Assembly: GCA_937907215.1 (NCBI GenBank)
Contig: CALESG010000110.1
Coordinates: 7,766 to 71,765, forward strand
Direction of reading: 5' to 3'
Source of the DNA: an uncultured Ruminococcus sp.
GTDB lineage: Bacteria > Bacillota > Clostridia > Oscillospirales > Ruminococcaceae
DNA length: 64,000 bases
Made by a program: the position numbers and the translations under genes
Part shown: positions 17,980 through 25,459 of the stretch, one piece after another
How positions within the stretch are numbered: the first letter of the stretch is position 1
Layout of the letters: the number at the start of each line of letters is the position of its first letter
Notes under the pieces: generated by a model
Database searches by the model: none
What the model saw: only the letters and a program-made list of their open reading frames with translations
What the model was told of the DNA's origin: nothing

Positions 17980-20514
17980 ATGGCAGGACTTACAGGACGT
18001 GAAGCACAGGCACGTCTGCGTGCAGAAGGTGAAAATGCACTGGCACAAGGAAAGCAAACAAGTATCATGAAAATATTTCTCGGACAATTCCGAGATTTTA
18101 TGGTAATGATCCTTCTTGTCGGTGCTGTTATAGCTGCACTTTTGGGTGAAGTTACTGATGCTGTCACTATTATACTTATTGTTCTTTTAAATGCTATACT
18201 TGGATTTGTACAAGAATATCGCACCGAAAGAACACTTGAAGCACTAAGAAATATGACAGCACCAAAGGCAACGGTCTGCCGTGATGGAAAATGGCAAAAG
18301 CTCCCTGCAAGGCTGCTTGTATGCGGTGACTTGATTCGTATAGAAGCAGGTGACAATGTTCCGGCTGATTGTGCTGTAACAGAAAGTCAAGGGCTTGCTG
18401 TTCAGGAATCAATTCTAACAGGTGAATCTGAACCAGTTTCCAAAACAGTCGTACAGCCGATGCCAAGTTCAAATGCTCTGCATCAGAAAGGTGTACTTTA
18501 TTCAGGTACAGGTGTTCTGAAAGGAAGCGGTGAAGGAATAGTTATTGCAACAGGAGTAAATACTCAGATGGGTAAAATATCTGAAAGCCTTTCTGATATT
18601 GAAGATTCTATGACACCATTACAGAAACGTCTTGCAGGACTTGGAAAAGTCGTTGGCTCTTTATGTATAGGCGTATGCATTGTGGTATTCTTAGCAGGCA
18701 TTTTACGTGGCGAACCGTTTTTTGATATGATCATGACAGGTATAACCATAGCAATTGCAGCTATTCCAGAAGGTCTGCCTGCTACAGTAACAATAGCTCT
18801 TGCACTTGCTGTAAGCAGAATGAGGCAGCATAATGCACTTGTTAATCGTCTTCACAGTGTAGAAACTCTCGGCTGTGCAAATGTAATATGCTCCGATAAA
18901 ACCGGAACAATTACGGAAAATAAAATGACGGTCACTGAAATAAGACTCCTCGGCGAATGTTTCAACGTAACCGCAAACAGCATTGCCAAAGGCAGAGAAA
19001 ACATCAGTGTAAATTCCAACACTGCCCTTTCAGAACTGCTTCACTGCGGAATATTATGCAGCACTGCAACTGAAACAGAAGGAGATCCAACAGAAACTGC
19101 AATAATAACATCCGCAAAAAAAGCCGGTCTTAATGCAGAAAGAATAAGATCAAAATATCCACGAGTTTCAATAGAACCGTTCGACAGCGATAAAAAGTAT
19201 ATGAGAGTGACTGTTCGAAACGGTTCTAAAGAAAAGGTATATGTAAAAGGTGCTGCCGATGTTCTGCTTAAAATGTGCAAAAAATGTCTGCATAACGGAA
19301 TTTGTACTGATCTTACACCAGAACTTTTGCAAGATATAGAGAGAGCTGCATCTGATATGTCTGACAAAGCACTGAGGGTCTTGGGATTTGCATATGGCGA
19401 AAATGATAATGAGCTTATCTTTGCCGGACTTTGCGGAATGGAAGATCCTCCACGAGCAGCTGCAAAAGCTGCTATACGCCTGTGCAGTCATGCAAAAATA
19501 AGAACTGTTATGATAACAGGCGATCATCCTAAAACAGCTTCTGCAATTGCAAAAAAAGCAGGCATTCAAAGAGCAGGTCATGTATTGACCGGTGTGCAAA
19601 TCGATAACATGTCCGACAGTGAACTTGCGGCGGATGCTGACAGATATGGCGTGTTTGCAAGAGTCAGTCCTGCACACAAACTTCGTCTTGTAAGAGCATT
19701 TCAGGCAAATGGTGCTGTAGTTGCAATGACGGGCGATGGTGTAAACGATGCACCTGCAATAAAAGCTGCTGATGTAGGCGTTGCTATGGGAAAAGGCGGC
19801 ACAGATGTGGCACGTCAGGCTGCCGATGTTGTATTGCTTGATGATAATTTTGAAACGCTTGTAAGTGCCGTAGAACAGGGACGATGCGTTTATGCGAATA
19901 TAAGAAAATTCGTGCGTTACCTTCTCTCCTGCAATATAGGCGAAGTGGCAACGATGTTCCTTGGAATACTTGTAGGAATGCCCACACCACTTCTGCCGGT
20001 GCAAATTCTTCTTGTAAATCTGGTAACAGATAGTTTGCCGGCAATTGCATTGGGTCTTGAACCGCCTGATCCAGACGATATGTACTCACCGCCACGAAAT
20101 AAAAATGATGGATTCTTTTCCGGCGGACTAATGCAAAAAATCGGACTTAGAGGCATACTAATAGGTCTTTGCACTCTTGGTTCATTCAGCACTGCCATGC
20201 GTTTAGAAGGTACTCTTGCAGGTGCAAGAACTGCCGCTCTCTGTACACTCATTCTCTCACAGCTTGTTCATGTATTTGAATGCAAATCAGAGAAAAAGGG
20301 ACTCTTCAACATAAGTTACACAAATAACATGAAACTTGTCGGTGCTGTCTTGATTTCATTTGCAGCACTTATCGCAGCCGTTCAAATACCGGTTATGCAA
20401 GTGATTTTCGGCACTGTTGCACTAAGTCCATTGGGATGGCTCTCTGCAATAGGATTTTCCATTGCCGTTCCTATATGTGCCTCACTTGCCCTTTCAGGCA
20501 GAAAATCAAAATAA
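17980..20514 (+). CDS. Calcium-transporting P-type ATPase (P2 type)
   Basis: Cation pump of the plasma membrane, probably exporting Ca2+. The ATG at 17980 has GGAGGTG 7 bp upstream. It is 844 residues. The phosphorylated Asp306 is in CSDKTGTITENKMT. The actuator motif is LTGESEPVSK, the ion-site motif in TM4 is AAIPEGLPATV (the PEGLPA of SERCA/PMCA-like pumps), KGAADVLL is the nucleotide site, and MTGDGVNDAPAIKAADVG is the hinge. The C-terminal transmembrane set is present, so it looks complete. It is bracketed by repeat elements at 17764 and 20516. Confidence 0.9.
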   Translation: MAGLTGREAQARLRAEGENALAQGKQTSIMKIFLGQFRDFMVMILLVGAVIAALLGEVTDAVTIILIVLLNAILGFVQEYRTERTLEALRNMTAPKATVCRDGKWQKLPARLLVCGDLIRIEAGDNVPADCAVTESQGLAVQESILTGESEPVSKTVVQPMPSSNALHQKGVLYSGTGVLKGSGEGIVIATGVNTQMGKISESLSDIEDSMTPLQKRLAGLGKVVGSLCIGVCIVVFLAGILRGEPFFDMIMTGITIAIAAIPEGLPATVTIALALAVSRMRQHNALVNRLHSVETLGCANVICSDKTGTITENKMTVTEIRLLGECFNVTANSIAKGRENISVNSNTALSELLHCGILCSTATETEGDPTETAIITSAKKAGLNAERIRSKYPRVSIEPFDSDKKYMRVTVRNGSKEKVYVKGAADVLLKMCKKCLHNGICTDLTPELLQDIERAASDMSDKALRVLGFAYGENDNELIFAGLCGMEDPPRAAAKAAIRLCSHAKIRTVMITGDHPKTASAIAKKAGIQRAGHVLTGVQIDNMSDSELAADADRYGVFARVSPAHKLRLVRAFQANGAVVAMTGDGVNDAPAIKAADVGVAMGKGGTDVARQAADVVLLDDNFETLVSAVEQGRCVYANIRKFVRYLLSCNIGEVATMFLGILVGMPTPLLPVQILLVNLVTDSLPAIALGLEPPDPDDMYSPPRNKNDGFFSGGLMQKIGLRGILIGLCTLGSFSTAMRLEGTLAGARTAALCTLILSQLVHVFECKSEKKGLFNISYTNNMKLVGAVLISFAALIAAVQIPVMQVIFGTVALSPLGWLSAIGFSIAVPICASLALSGRKSK

Positions 20515-20515
20515 A

Positions 20516-20683
20516 TTAGGTTGTGTTGCCACTAACATAATTTGCAGATTTTTGAGCAGAACTCCTGCAAAAACAAGGAGAGGAAACGCAGGCGGGACTG
20601 TAGTCCGGCAAGTTTTCCAAACGCAGTATGTGCAAAATTCTGCCAAAAATATGCGTTTTAGGCTTGGTGTCAACACACCCTAA
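20516..20683. repeat. Palindromic MITE-like element, divergent copy A3
   Basis: It is 168 bp with ends TTAGGTTGTGTTG and, read backwards, TTAGGGTGTGTTG. The core GCAGATTTTTGAGCAGAA resembles the GCGGATTTTTGAGCATAA of A1 and A2, but the outer ends differ, so this looks like a sister subfamily. The left end starts 2 bp after the ATPase stop, and the right end overlaps the TAG stop of gpr. Confidence 0.72.
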
Positions 20684-21531
20684 ATCGACTGAGCATCCGC
20701 AAATGTAAATTCGGGATGAAGTGCAAGGTTTATTCCACATGAGATCATACCAGCTGCGTGATCTATAAGTCTGTCAATATCTCTTGGCGTGACCATCATA
20801 TTCGGACTGTCTTCCGGTATATCCTGCCCTGTAATTGCTCTTGCTACAGTATGCAGATCAACTACTGTAGGCACACCAATGGCAATTACAGGTATACCTA
20901 AGGTATGTTCTGACAGCTCCAGACGCTTATTATCAACGCCGCTTCCAGGGCATATTCCACTGTCACACATTTGAATTGTTGTACCAAGCCTTGAAAGCTC
21001 GGCACACGCCAAGGCATCTATCGCTATAACTGCTGATGGATTTATTTTTTCACATACTGCTGAAATTATTTCTGCTGTTTCCATTCCGGTCTGTCCCAGA
21101 ACTCCGCTTTGGATAACACTGACAGGACGCAATGATCTAAGAAAATCGGCTTCTCCCTCTGCAAGTTCCTGTCTAAGATGACGTGTTGCCAAAATCTTTC
21201 CGGCTGCCCTAGGACCTAATGCATCCGGAGTAATGGCACTATTGCCAAGTCCGGCTATAAGAACCGGTCCATCTGACGGCAAAAATGAGGAAAGTTCAAG
21301 AGAAAACTCTTCTGTCATCTCCTGATAGTTATCTGAAAATCGGCTGAGTGCAGAAGTTTCAAGCGTAAGATATTTACCTTTTGGTTTTCCTATTCGTCTG
21401 CCGCTTGAATCGCTGTCAATTCTTATATCTGTTATTCTAAATACGTTTCCTCTTATTGTACTGTGAATTCCACTATCATTATATGCATCTTGGCTTATTC
21501 TTTCAAGGGCAAGGTCAGTTCTTGCAGCCAT
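20680..21531 (-). CDS. gpr: GPR germination endopeptidase
   Basis: Spore protease that degrades small acid-soluble spore proteins at germination. It is 283 residues. The N-terminal MAARTDLALE contains a likely autoprocessing region like that of known GPRs, and the core contains VLIAGLGNSAITPDALGPRA, SVIQSGVLGQTGMET and AIDALACAELSRLG. The location next to divergent rpsT is the usual Firmicute arrangement. AAAGGAGCTGATAGA precedes the start. Its upstream region is occupied by a nested repeat (21553-21898), so its sporulation promoter may have been displaced. It marks the host as spore-capable or of recent sporulating ancestry. Confidence 0.93.
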   Translation of the reverse strand: MAARTDLALERISQDAYNDSGIHSTIRGNVFRITDIRIDSDSSGRRIGKPKGKYLTLETSALSRFSDNYQEMTEEFSLELSSFLPSDGPVLIAGLGNSAITPDALGPRAAGKILATRHLRQELAEGEADFLRSLRPVSVIQSGVLGQTGMETAEIISAVCEKINPSAVIAIDALACAELSRLGTTIQMCDSGICPGSGVDNKRLELSEHTLGIPVIAIGVPTVVDLHTVARAITGQDIPEDSPNMMVTPRDIDRLIDHAAGMISCGINLALHPEFTFADAQSI

Positions 21532-21552
21532 TCTATCAGCTCCTTTTTTATA

Positions 21553-21898
21553 TTAAAACCTGTATTCATAAGATAATTCACATGTCTTTTTTACAAATTT
21601 TGCATATACCTGCACCAATAAAAGCTCACAATACGTCAGTATGCTTTAAGGCAACACCGCACAAAGCTCGCCTGATGGCTCTGTACGTTATCTGTTTGCA
21701 TATTTCTTGTCATATTTTACAAAAAGCCTCGTGAATACACAAAGTATTCACTGCATTTTTTGTTTCACCTGACAATAAATCTGTCTGCACATCTGACATA
21801 CAGTCTTTGTGCGGTGTTGCCTTCACTTTTTCACCTTGTCCTCTGAAACATCATGCTCAAAAATCCACACATCTTGCCTATGAATACAGGTTCTTAAA
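21553..21898. repeat. Palindromic MITE-like element, copy A4, interrupted by another element
   Basis: The outer ends are TTAAAACCTGTATTCATAAG and, read backwards, TTTAAGAACCTGTATTCATA. Without the insertion it would be about 170 bp, matching the other copies. It is oriented opposite to A1: ATACGTCAGTATGCTTT and ATGCTCAAAAATCCACAC are the reverse complements of A1 landmarks. The 176-bp insertion at 21648-21823 splits it exactly at GTATGCTTT. Confidence 0.8.
21648..21823. mobile_element. 176-bp MITE with 19-bp perfect terminal inverted repeats, nested in A4
   Basis: The left end AAGGCAACACCGCACAAAG is perfectly repeated inverted at the right end (21805-21823). It has no ORF. An internal hairpin GTGAATAC...GTATTCAC lies near 21731. 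Comparison with copy A1 shows flanking sequence continuing on both sides, so this is a clean insertion. A target duplication is short or absent. The ends resemble insertion-sequence ends, so a full-length relative elsewhere in the genome may mobilise it (inference). Confidence 0.78.
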
Positions 21899-21964
21899 GA
21901 AATATTTGTGCGTTTTTACCGTAATTGGGGATAAAAAATCGTTATTTTATTTAAATAATAACTA

Positions 21965-21993
21965 TTGCATTATTCTACAAATCGTGGTATAAT
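21965..21993 (+). promoter_or_regulatory. Promoter for rpsT
   Basis: TTGCAT (21965-21970), a 17-bp spacer and TATAAT (21988-21993). The transcript would start near 22000, giving a leader of about 150 nt before rpsT. Confidence 0.75.
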
Positions 21994-22035
21994 AAGATTT
22001 AGTCATGATGCGATTAAACCCAATTGCATTGGCAA

Positions 22036-22128
22036 ATGGTCGTACCATCTTGCAGGAAGCGGTACCGTGTCAATTCCGTTTCTATGATATGACTTTGCTT
22101 ATCGGATATTCACGGAAAATCCGACCAT
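22036..22128 (+). promoter_or_regulatory. Structured 5' leader of rpsT (candidate S20 autoregulatory RNA)
   Basis: A closing stem ATGGTCG (22036-22042) with CGACCAT (22122-22128) encloses two hairpins. The first is GTACC..CTT with AAG.GGTAC (22042-22065) and the second is CGGAT with ATCCG (22103-22123). The closing stem ends about 10 nt before GGAGGTGG, so its formation could affect ribosome access. The pairing is seen in the sequence. Regulation by S20 is inference, as I do not recognise an established RNA family here. Confidence 0.5.
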
Positions 22129-22150
22129 AAAAAACAAGGAGGTGGCACAA

Positions 22151-22411
22151 ATGCCAAATATTAAATCTGCTAAGAAGAGAGTAAAGGTTATCAAGACTAA
22201 GACTGCACTCAACAAGTCAAGAAAGTCAAATATGAAGACTCTTATCAAGAAGGCTGATGCAGCTTGCAAAAACAACGCTGCTGATAAAGACGCTGCTATC
22301 AAGGTAGCTATCAAGCGTGTAGATCAGGCTTGCGCAAAGGGTCTTATGCACAAGAATGCTGCAGCTAGAAAGAAATCTCAGCTGATGAAGAAGCTGAATG
22401 CAGCTGGCTAA
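22151..22411 (+). CDS. rpsT: 30S ribosomal protein S20
   Basis: Small 16S rRNA-binding ribosomal protein. The ATG at 22151 (MPNIKSAKKRVKVIKTKT) matches the family start and has GGAGGTGG upstream; a GTG three codons earlier lies inside the ribosome site and is rejected. It is 86 residues, Lys/Ala-rich and helical, ending KNAAARKKSQLMKKLNA. It is monocistronic, divergent from gpr, and followed by a terminator. Confidence 0.96.
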   Translation: MPNIKSAKKRVKVIKTKTALNKSRKSNMKTLIKKADAACKNNAADKDAAIKVAIKRVDQACAKGLMHKNAAARKKSQLMKKLNAAG

Positions 22412-22446
22412 GTCATTACTTAGTCTGTACTAAAGTATAAAAATTG

Positions 22447-22479
22447 GGCTGTTGCGTTAAATATCGCAGCAGCCTTTTT
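22447..22479 (+). terminator. rpsT intrinsic terminator
   Basis: GGCTGTTGCG (22447-22456) pairs with CGCAGCAGCC (22465-22474; one G-T pair), followed by TTTTT. Confidence 0.88.
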
Positions 22480-22498
22480 GCAGTTCAAATAAAATTTA

Positions 22499-22729
22499 TT
22501 ATAATTTATGATTTGATTTAGGATAAGGGATTTTTTCATCTGTTCTTCCCATAAGGTAATCAACACTAGTATTATAAAATTCAGCTAGAGATTGCCATAC
22601 AAGACTTGGTATGTCATTTTCGCCCGTTTCATATTTGGAATAACCCGTTTGTGACATATTTAGATATTCAGCGATTTGCTTTTGAGTCAAATCAGCATCC
22701 TCTCTTAAATTACGTATCCTATTATGCAT
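22499..22729 (-). CDS. XRE-family transcriptional regulator (first of twin pair)
   Basis: It is 76 residues, essentially a lone Cro/CI helix-turn-helix: LREDADLTQKQIAEYLNMSQ then YSKYETGENDIPS. The C-terminal part YNTSVDYLMGRTDEKIPYPKS is nearly the same as in its neighbour at 22791. It probably binds DNA as a dimer. GGAGAGTAATT precedes the start. The two paralogues lie in tandem and most likely arose by duplication. Confidence 0.88.
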   Translation of the reverse strand: MHNRIRNLREDADLTQKQIAEYLNMSQTGYSKYETGENDIPSLVWQSLAEFYNTSVDYLMGRTDEKIPYPKSNHKL

Positions 22730-22790
22730 AATTACTCTCCTAATTTATTTGATATAATTATATGATAATCTGAAACAGGTTATAAGCAAA

Positions 22791-23018
22791 TTATTTTTTA
22801 CTTTTGGGATATGGTTTTTTCTCATCAGTCAAGCCAAGCAAATAGTCCACACTGGTATTATAAAACTTAGCAAGTGCAACAAGCACTTCGGTTGGAATAT
22901 CTCTTGTCCCAATCTCGTATCGGGAATATGTGACTTGTGTGCAGTGGAGATATTCCGCCAAATCACGCTGATATAAATCAGCGTCTTCACGTAAATTTCT
23001 AACTCTTTCGTACTGCAT
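22791..23018 (-). CDS. XRE-family transcriptional regulator (second of twin pair)
   Basis: It is 75 residues starting MQYERVRNLREDADLYQRDL; AAGGAGTGATGAT is just upstream of 23018, so longer in-frame starts are rejected. The helix-turn-helix is LYQRDLAEYLHCTQ with YSRYEIGTRDIPT, and the C-terminus YNTSVDYLLGLTDEKKPYPKS is shared with the twin gene. It is divergent from a consensus promoter flanked by ACCRAATTGGT palindromes (23051-23095), which may be its operators. Confidence 0.88.
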   Translation of the reverse strand: MQYERVRNLREDADLYQRDLAEYLHCTQVTYSRYEIGTRDIPTEVLVALAKFYNTSVDYLLGLTDEKKPYPKSKK

Positions 23019-23050
23019 ATCATCACTCCTTTTATGAAATATTATATAGC

Positions 23051-23095
23051 AAACCAAATTGGTATATTGACATATAAACCGAATTGGTATATAAT
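23051..23095 (+). promoter_or_regulatory. Consensus promoter with two ACCRAATTGGT operator-like palindromes
   Basis: TTGACA (23067-23072), a 17-bp spacer and TATAAT (23090-23095) match the sigma-A consensus exactly. AAACCAAATTGGTATA (23051-23066) lies just upstream of the -35 box, and AAACCGAATTGGTATA (23076-23091) lies in the spacer, 25 bp apart centre to centre. A repressor on both sites would block RNA polymerase. The neighbouring twin XRE regulators are the obvious candidates (inference). Confidence 0.75.
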
Positions 23096-23118
23096 ATTTC
23101 AATGAAAGGTAGGATATT

Positions 23119-23319
23119 ATGATGATACAAAATTAATATGTAAGATATAAAAAAGCTTATTTTTGTTTGTTTTGTGCTATGTGTGATACTATTGAGCTTT
23201 TGGAAAGTATACTTACAGAAATTGATGTACAAAATGAAACGGCGAAGCTGCTGACAGCTGAGATTGAACGTCTTAAAGCTGTACAGCAGCAAACAGAGGA
23301 ATTTATTATATCAGACTAA
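23119..23319 (+). pseudogene. Short reading frame with one in-frame stop, downstream of consensus promoter
   Basis: ATGATG at 23119 follows AGGTAGGA and the consensus promoter. The frame stops after five codons (TAA at 23134-23136) and then stays open in the same phase to 23317, so the full frame would be 66 codons. The part from ATG 23179 encodes MCDTIELLESILTEID followed by a Gln/Glu-rich helix ending EEFIISD, 46 residues with coiled-coil character. It may be a nonsense-mutated gene, or a short protein starting at 23179 that has no good ribosome site. The function is unknown. Confidence 0.4.
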
Positions 23320-23325
23320 AATATA

Positions 23326-23676
23326 TCACTCTGCCCCAAGTCCAAAACTTATTTGCAGTGCGTTATTTATTTGAGTCATAGAACCAGTATCAAGCGTTCC
23401 CATCTTGTCTTTAAGTCTGCGTTTGTCAATTGTACGTATTTGTTCCAAAAGAACAATGCTGTCCTTTGTAAGTCCGCACGAATCCGCACTTACCGGAATA
23501 TGAGTAGGAAGCTTTGCCTTATCTTTCTGGCTGGTAATTGCTGCTGCGATTACTGTTGGACTGTGTCTGTTGCCAATATCATTCTGCACAATAAGTACGG
23601 GTCTAACTCCGCCCTGTTCAGAGCCTACTACTGGGCTGAGATCTGCGTAATAGATGTCGCCACGTCTGACCATCAT
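23326..23676 (-). CDS. MazF/EndoA-type mRNA interferase
   Basis: Toxin-family endoribonuclease of the PemK/MazF fold that cuts mRNA at short motifs. It is 116 residues with [22 protein letters not shown] at the N-terminus, RPVLIVQND, and the conserved Ser/Thr and Arg in [13 protein letters not shown]. It resembles chromosomal EndoA of Bacillus. AGGAGTGAATATAT precedes the start. No antitoxin-like ORF lies directly upstream in the same strand (birA is divergent), so the partner is absent, distant or unrecognised. Confidence 0.88.
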   Translation of the reverse strand: MMVRRGDIYYADLSPVVGSEQGGVRPVLIVQNDIGNRHSPTVIAAAITSQKDKAKLPTHIPVSADSCGLTKDSIVLLEQIRTIDKRRLKDKMGTLDTGSMTQINNALQISFGLGAE

Positions 23677-23777
23677 ATATATTCACTCCTATTTAAGAAT
23701 TATACTCTGTCTGGATTATGCCCTGTTATTACTATTTTATGCACTGTTTAAAGATAGGTGCAGAAAGGAATTTTTTT

Positions 23778-24503
23778 ATGATAGAATTTTCAACGATTCA
23801 CTTTGAAGAATTAGATTCAACAAATACAAAATGTATGTTACTTGCAAGAAATGGTGCCGCACATGGCACAGTTGTAATTGCAGATCACCAAAGTGCTGGA
23901 AAAGGCAGACGTGGACGTTATTTCTGCTCGCCAAAGGGTGCCGGGCTTTATTGCAGTGTTTTAATTCGTGAAGGATTTAACATGGAAAATATAAATCTGA
24001 TAACACCTTGTGCCGCTGTTGCTGCTGCCAAAGCTATTGAAGAATTATCTGGACACGAAACGAAAATCAAATGGGTAAATGATATTTTCATGGGCGGAAG
24101 AAAACTTTGTGGAATTCTTACAGAAGCGTCCTTGCCTGATTTTGCTGTTATAGGAATAGGTATAAATCTTTTGTATGTAAAAGACGAATTTACAGAAGAA
24201 TTACATTCCATTGCAACATCTATTGAAGAGCAAACAGAAAAAGTTATAAAACCCATAGAAATGGAAAAGGCACTGCTGTTCCACCTTTCAAACGAACTTT
24301 CAAAACTCAGCAGCAAAGCATTCTTAAATGAATACAAAAAACGTTCTTTTGTAATAGGAAAAGAAATTGAAGTTCATTCCGGAAATAAAATTTACAATGC
24401 CAAAGCTATTGATATAGATGACAATGCTGGACTTATATTAGAATTGCCCGATAAAACAAAACAAACATTGATAACCGGTGAGGTGTCTATACGAATCAAA
24501 TAA
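23778..24503 (+). CDS. birA: Biotin--[acetyl-CoA-carboxylase] ligase
   Basis: Attaches biotin to the AccB lysine using ATP. The ATG at 23778 (MIEFSTIHFEELDSTNTKC) is chosen because it has AAAGGAA upstream and the family starts here. It is 241 residues, the short class without the N-terminal repressor helix-turn-helix. The biotinyl-AMP loop is GKGRRGRYF, followed by LITPCAAVAAAKAI and KIKWVNDIF. It complements the accB/accC/accD/accA genes at 3788-7831. Confidence 0.93.
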   Translation: MIEFSTIHFEELDSTNTKCMLLARNGAAHGTVVIADHQSAGKGRRGRYFCSPKGAGLYCSVLIREGFNMENINLITPCAAVAAAKAIEELSGHETKIKWVNDIFMGGRKLCGILTEASLPDFAVIGIGINLLYVKDEFTEELHSIATSIEEQTEKVIKPIEMEKALLFHLSNELSKLSSKAFLNEYKKRSFVIGKEIEVHSGNKIYNAKAIDIDDNAGLILELPDKTKQTLITGEVSIRIK

Positions 24504-24507
24504 CAAG

Positions 24508-24541
24508 AAAAAGAGCCACAAAAATTTGTGACTCTTTTATT
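24508..24541 (+). terminator. birA terminator
   Basis: A hairpin with AGAG.CACAAA arms pairing with TTTGTG.CTCT at 24511-24536, followed by TTTTATTATAAT. It is likely to work in both directions for the convergent ABC operon. Confidence 0.75.
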
Positions 24542-24571
24542 ATAATAATTTAAATTATGATTATTATTCTA

Positions 24572-25459
24572 TTATTCCTTAACGCCACCCAGAGCAACGC
24601 CGCCAACGATAAACTTAGACAGGCAAAGGTAGATGATAACGATCGGAATTACAGACAGAGCAACAGCTGCATACTGTGCACCTACGTCAGGATGCTTATC
24701 CTGACCAAGTACGTTCTGAATCATGATAGGCATTGTGTAACGCTTTGTGTTACTCAAAATGATCATGTTCTGTGTGTAGTAGTTGTTCCAGTTCTGAACG
24801 AATGCAAATATAGCCTGTACTGCAATAGCAGGTTTACACATAGGAATTGCAATAGAAACAAATGTACGGAACTCTCCGCATCCATCGATTCTTGCTGCTT
24901 CTACTATATCCAGCGGGAATGAAGACTTCATATACTGACGCATATAGAATACAACAGCAGGAGCCGCAATAGCCGGAAGAATAAGTGGAATATAAGAGTT
25001 TGCAAGACCCAGAGTACCAACCATAAACTGTACAAAACCTGTAGATGTTACCTGAACAGGAATCATCATTACAGCAAGAATGATTGTATAAGCTGTGTCA
25101 CGAACTTTGAAATTGTAAACAGTTAAACCGTATGAAGTCAGTGCAGAGAAGAATACAGTAAGAACTGTAGAGCAGCCTGCAATGATCAAGCTGTTTAAAT
25201 AACCTGTCCAAACATTGAAGTCTGGGAACTGAGCCATTTCACCCTTGGAAATATTATAAAAGTTTGTAGAAAAATCGCCGCCAGGAATGAAGTTAATAGG
25301 ATTGGTACTCAAGAAGAATCTGTCATGTGTAGCATTACATACCATTATCCACAGAGGGACAATACATACTGCTGCAAGCAAAAGACAAACAATGAAACAT
25401 CCTGCTGACTTAATTTTCTGAATCAACATATAATTCTTAGATACGCCAACATTTTCCAT
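24572..25459 (-). CDS. Carbohydrate ABC transporter permease, MalG-type
   Basis: Inner membrane channel subunit of a sugar importer of the CUT1 class. It is 295 residues with six predicted transmembrane segments and the cytoplasmic EAA loop VEAARIDGCGEFRTF...IPMCKP that contacts the ATPase. The start overlaps the preceding permease stop by 1 bp. No ATPase gene is in the cluster; CUT1 systems commonly share a distant MsmK/UgpC-like ATPase. The substrate is probably an oligosaccharide, given the nearby polysaccharide hydrolases. Confidence 0.92.
   Translation of the reverse strand: MENVGVSKNYMLIQKIKSAGCFIVCLLLAAVCIVPLWIMVCNATHDRFFLSTNPINFIPGGDFSTNFYNISKGEMAQFPDFNVWTGYLNSLIIAGCSTVLTVFFSALTSYGLTVYNFKVRDTAYTIILAVMMIPVQVTSTGFVQFMVGTLGLANSYIPLILPAIAAPAVVFYMRQYMKSSFPLDIVEAARIDGCGEFRTFVSIAIPMCKPAIAVQAIFAFVQNWNNYYTQNMIILSNTKRYTMPIMIQNVLGQDKHPDVGAQYAAVALSVIPIVIIYLCLSKFIVGGVALGGVKE

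Noticed and set aside
19168..20004. 278-codon antisense frame inside the P-type ATPase gene
   Set aside because: It is a shadow of the ATPase coding sequence, Cys/His/Tyr-rich and without a family match.
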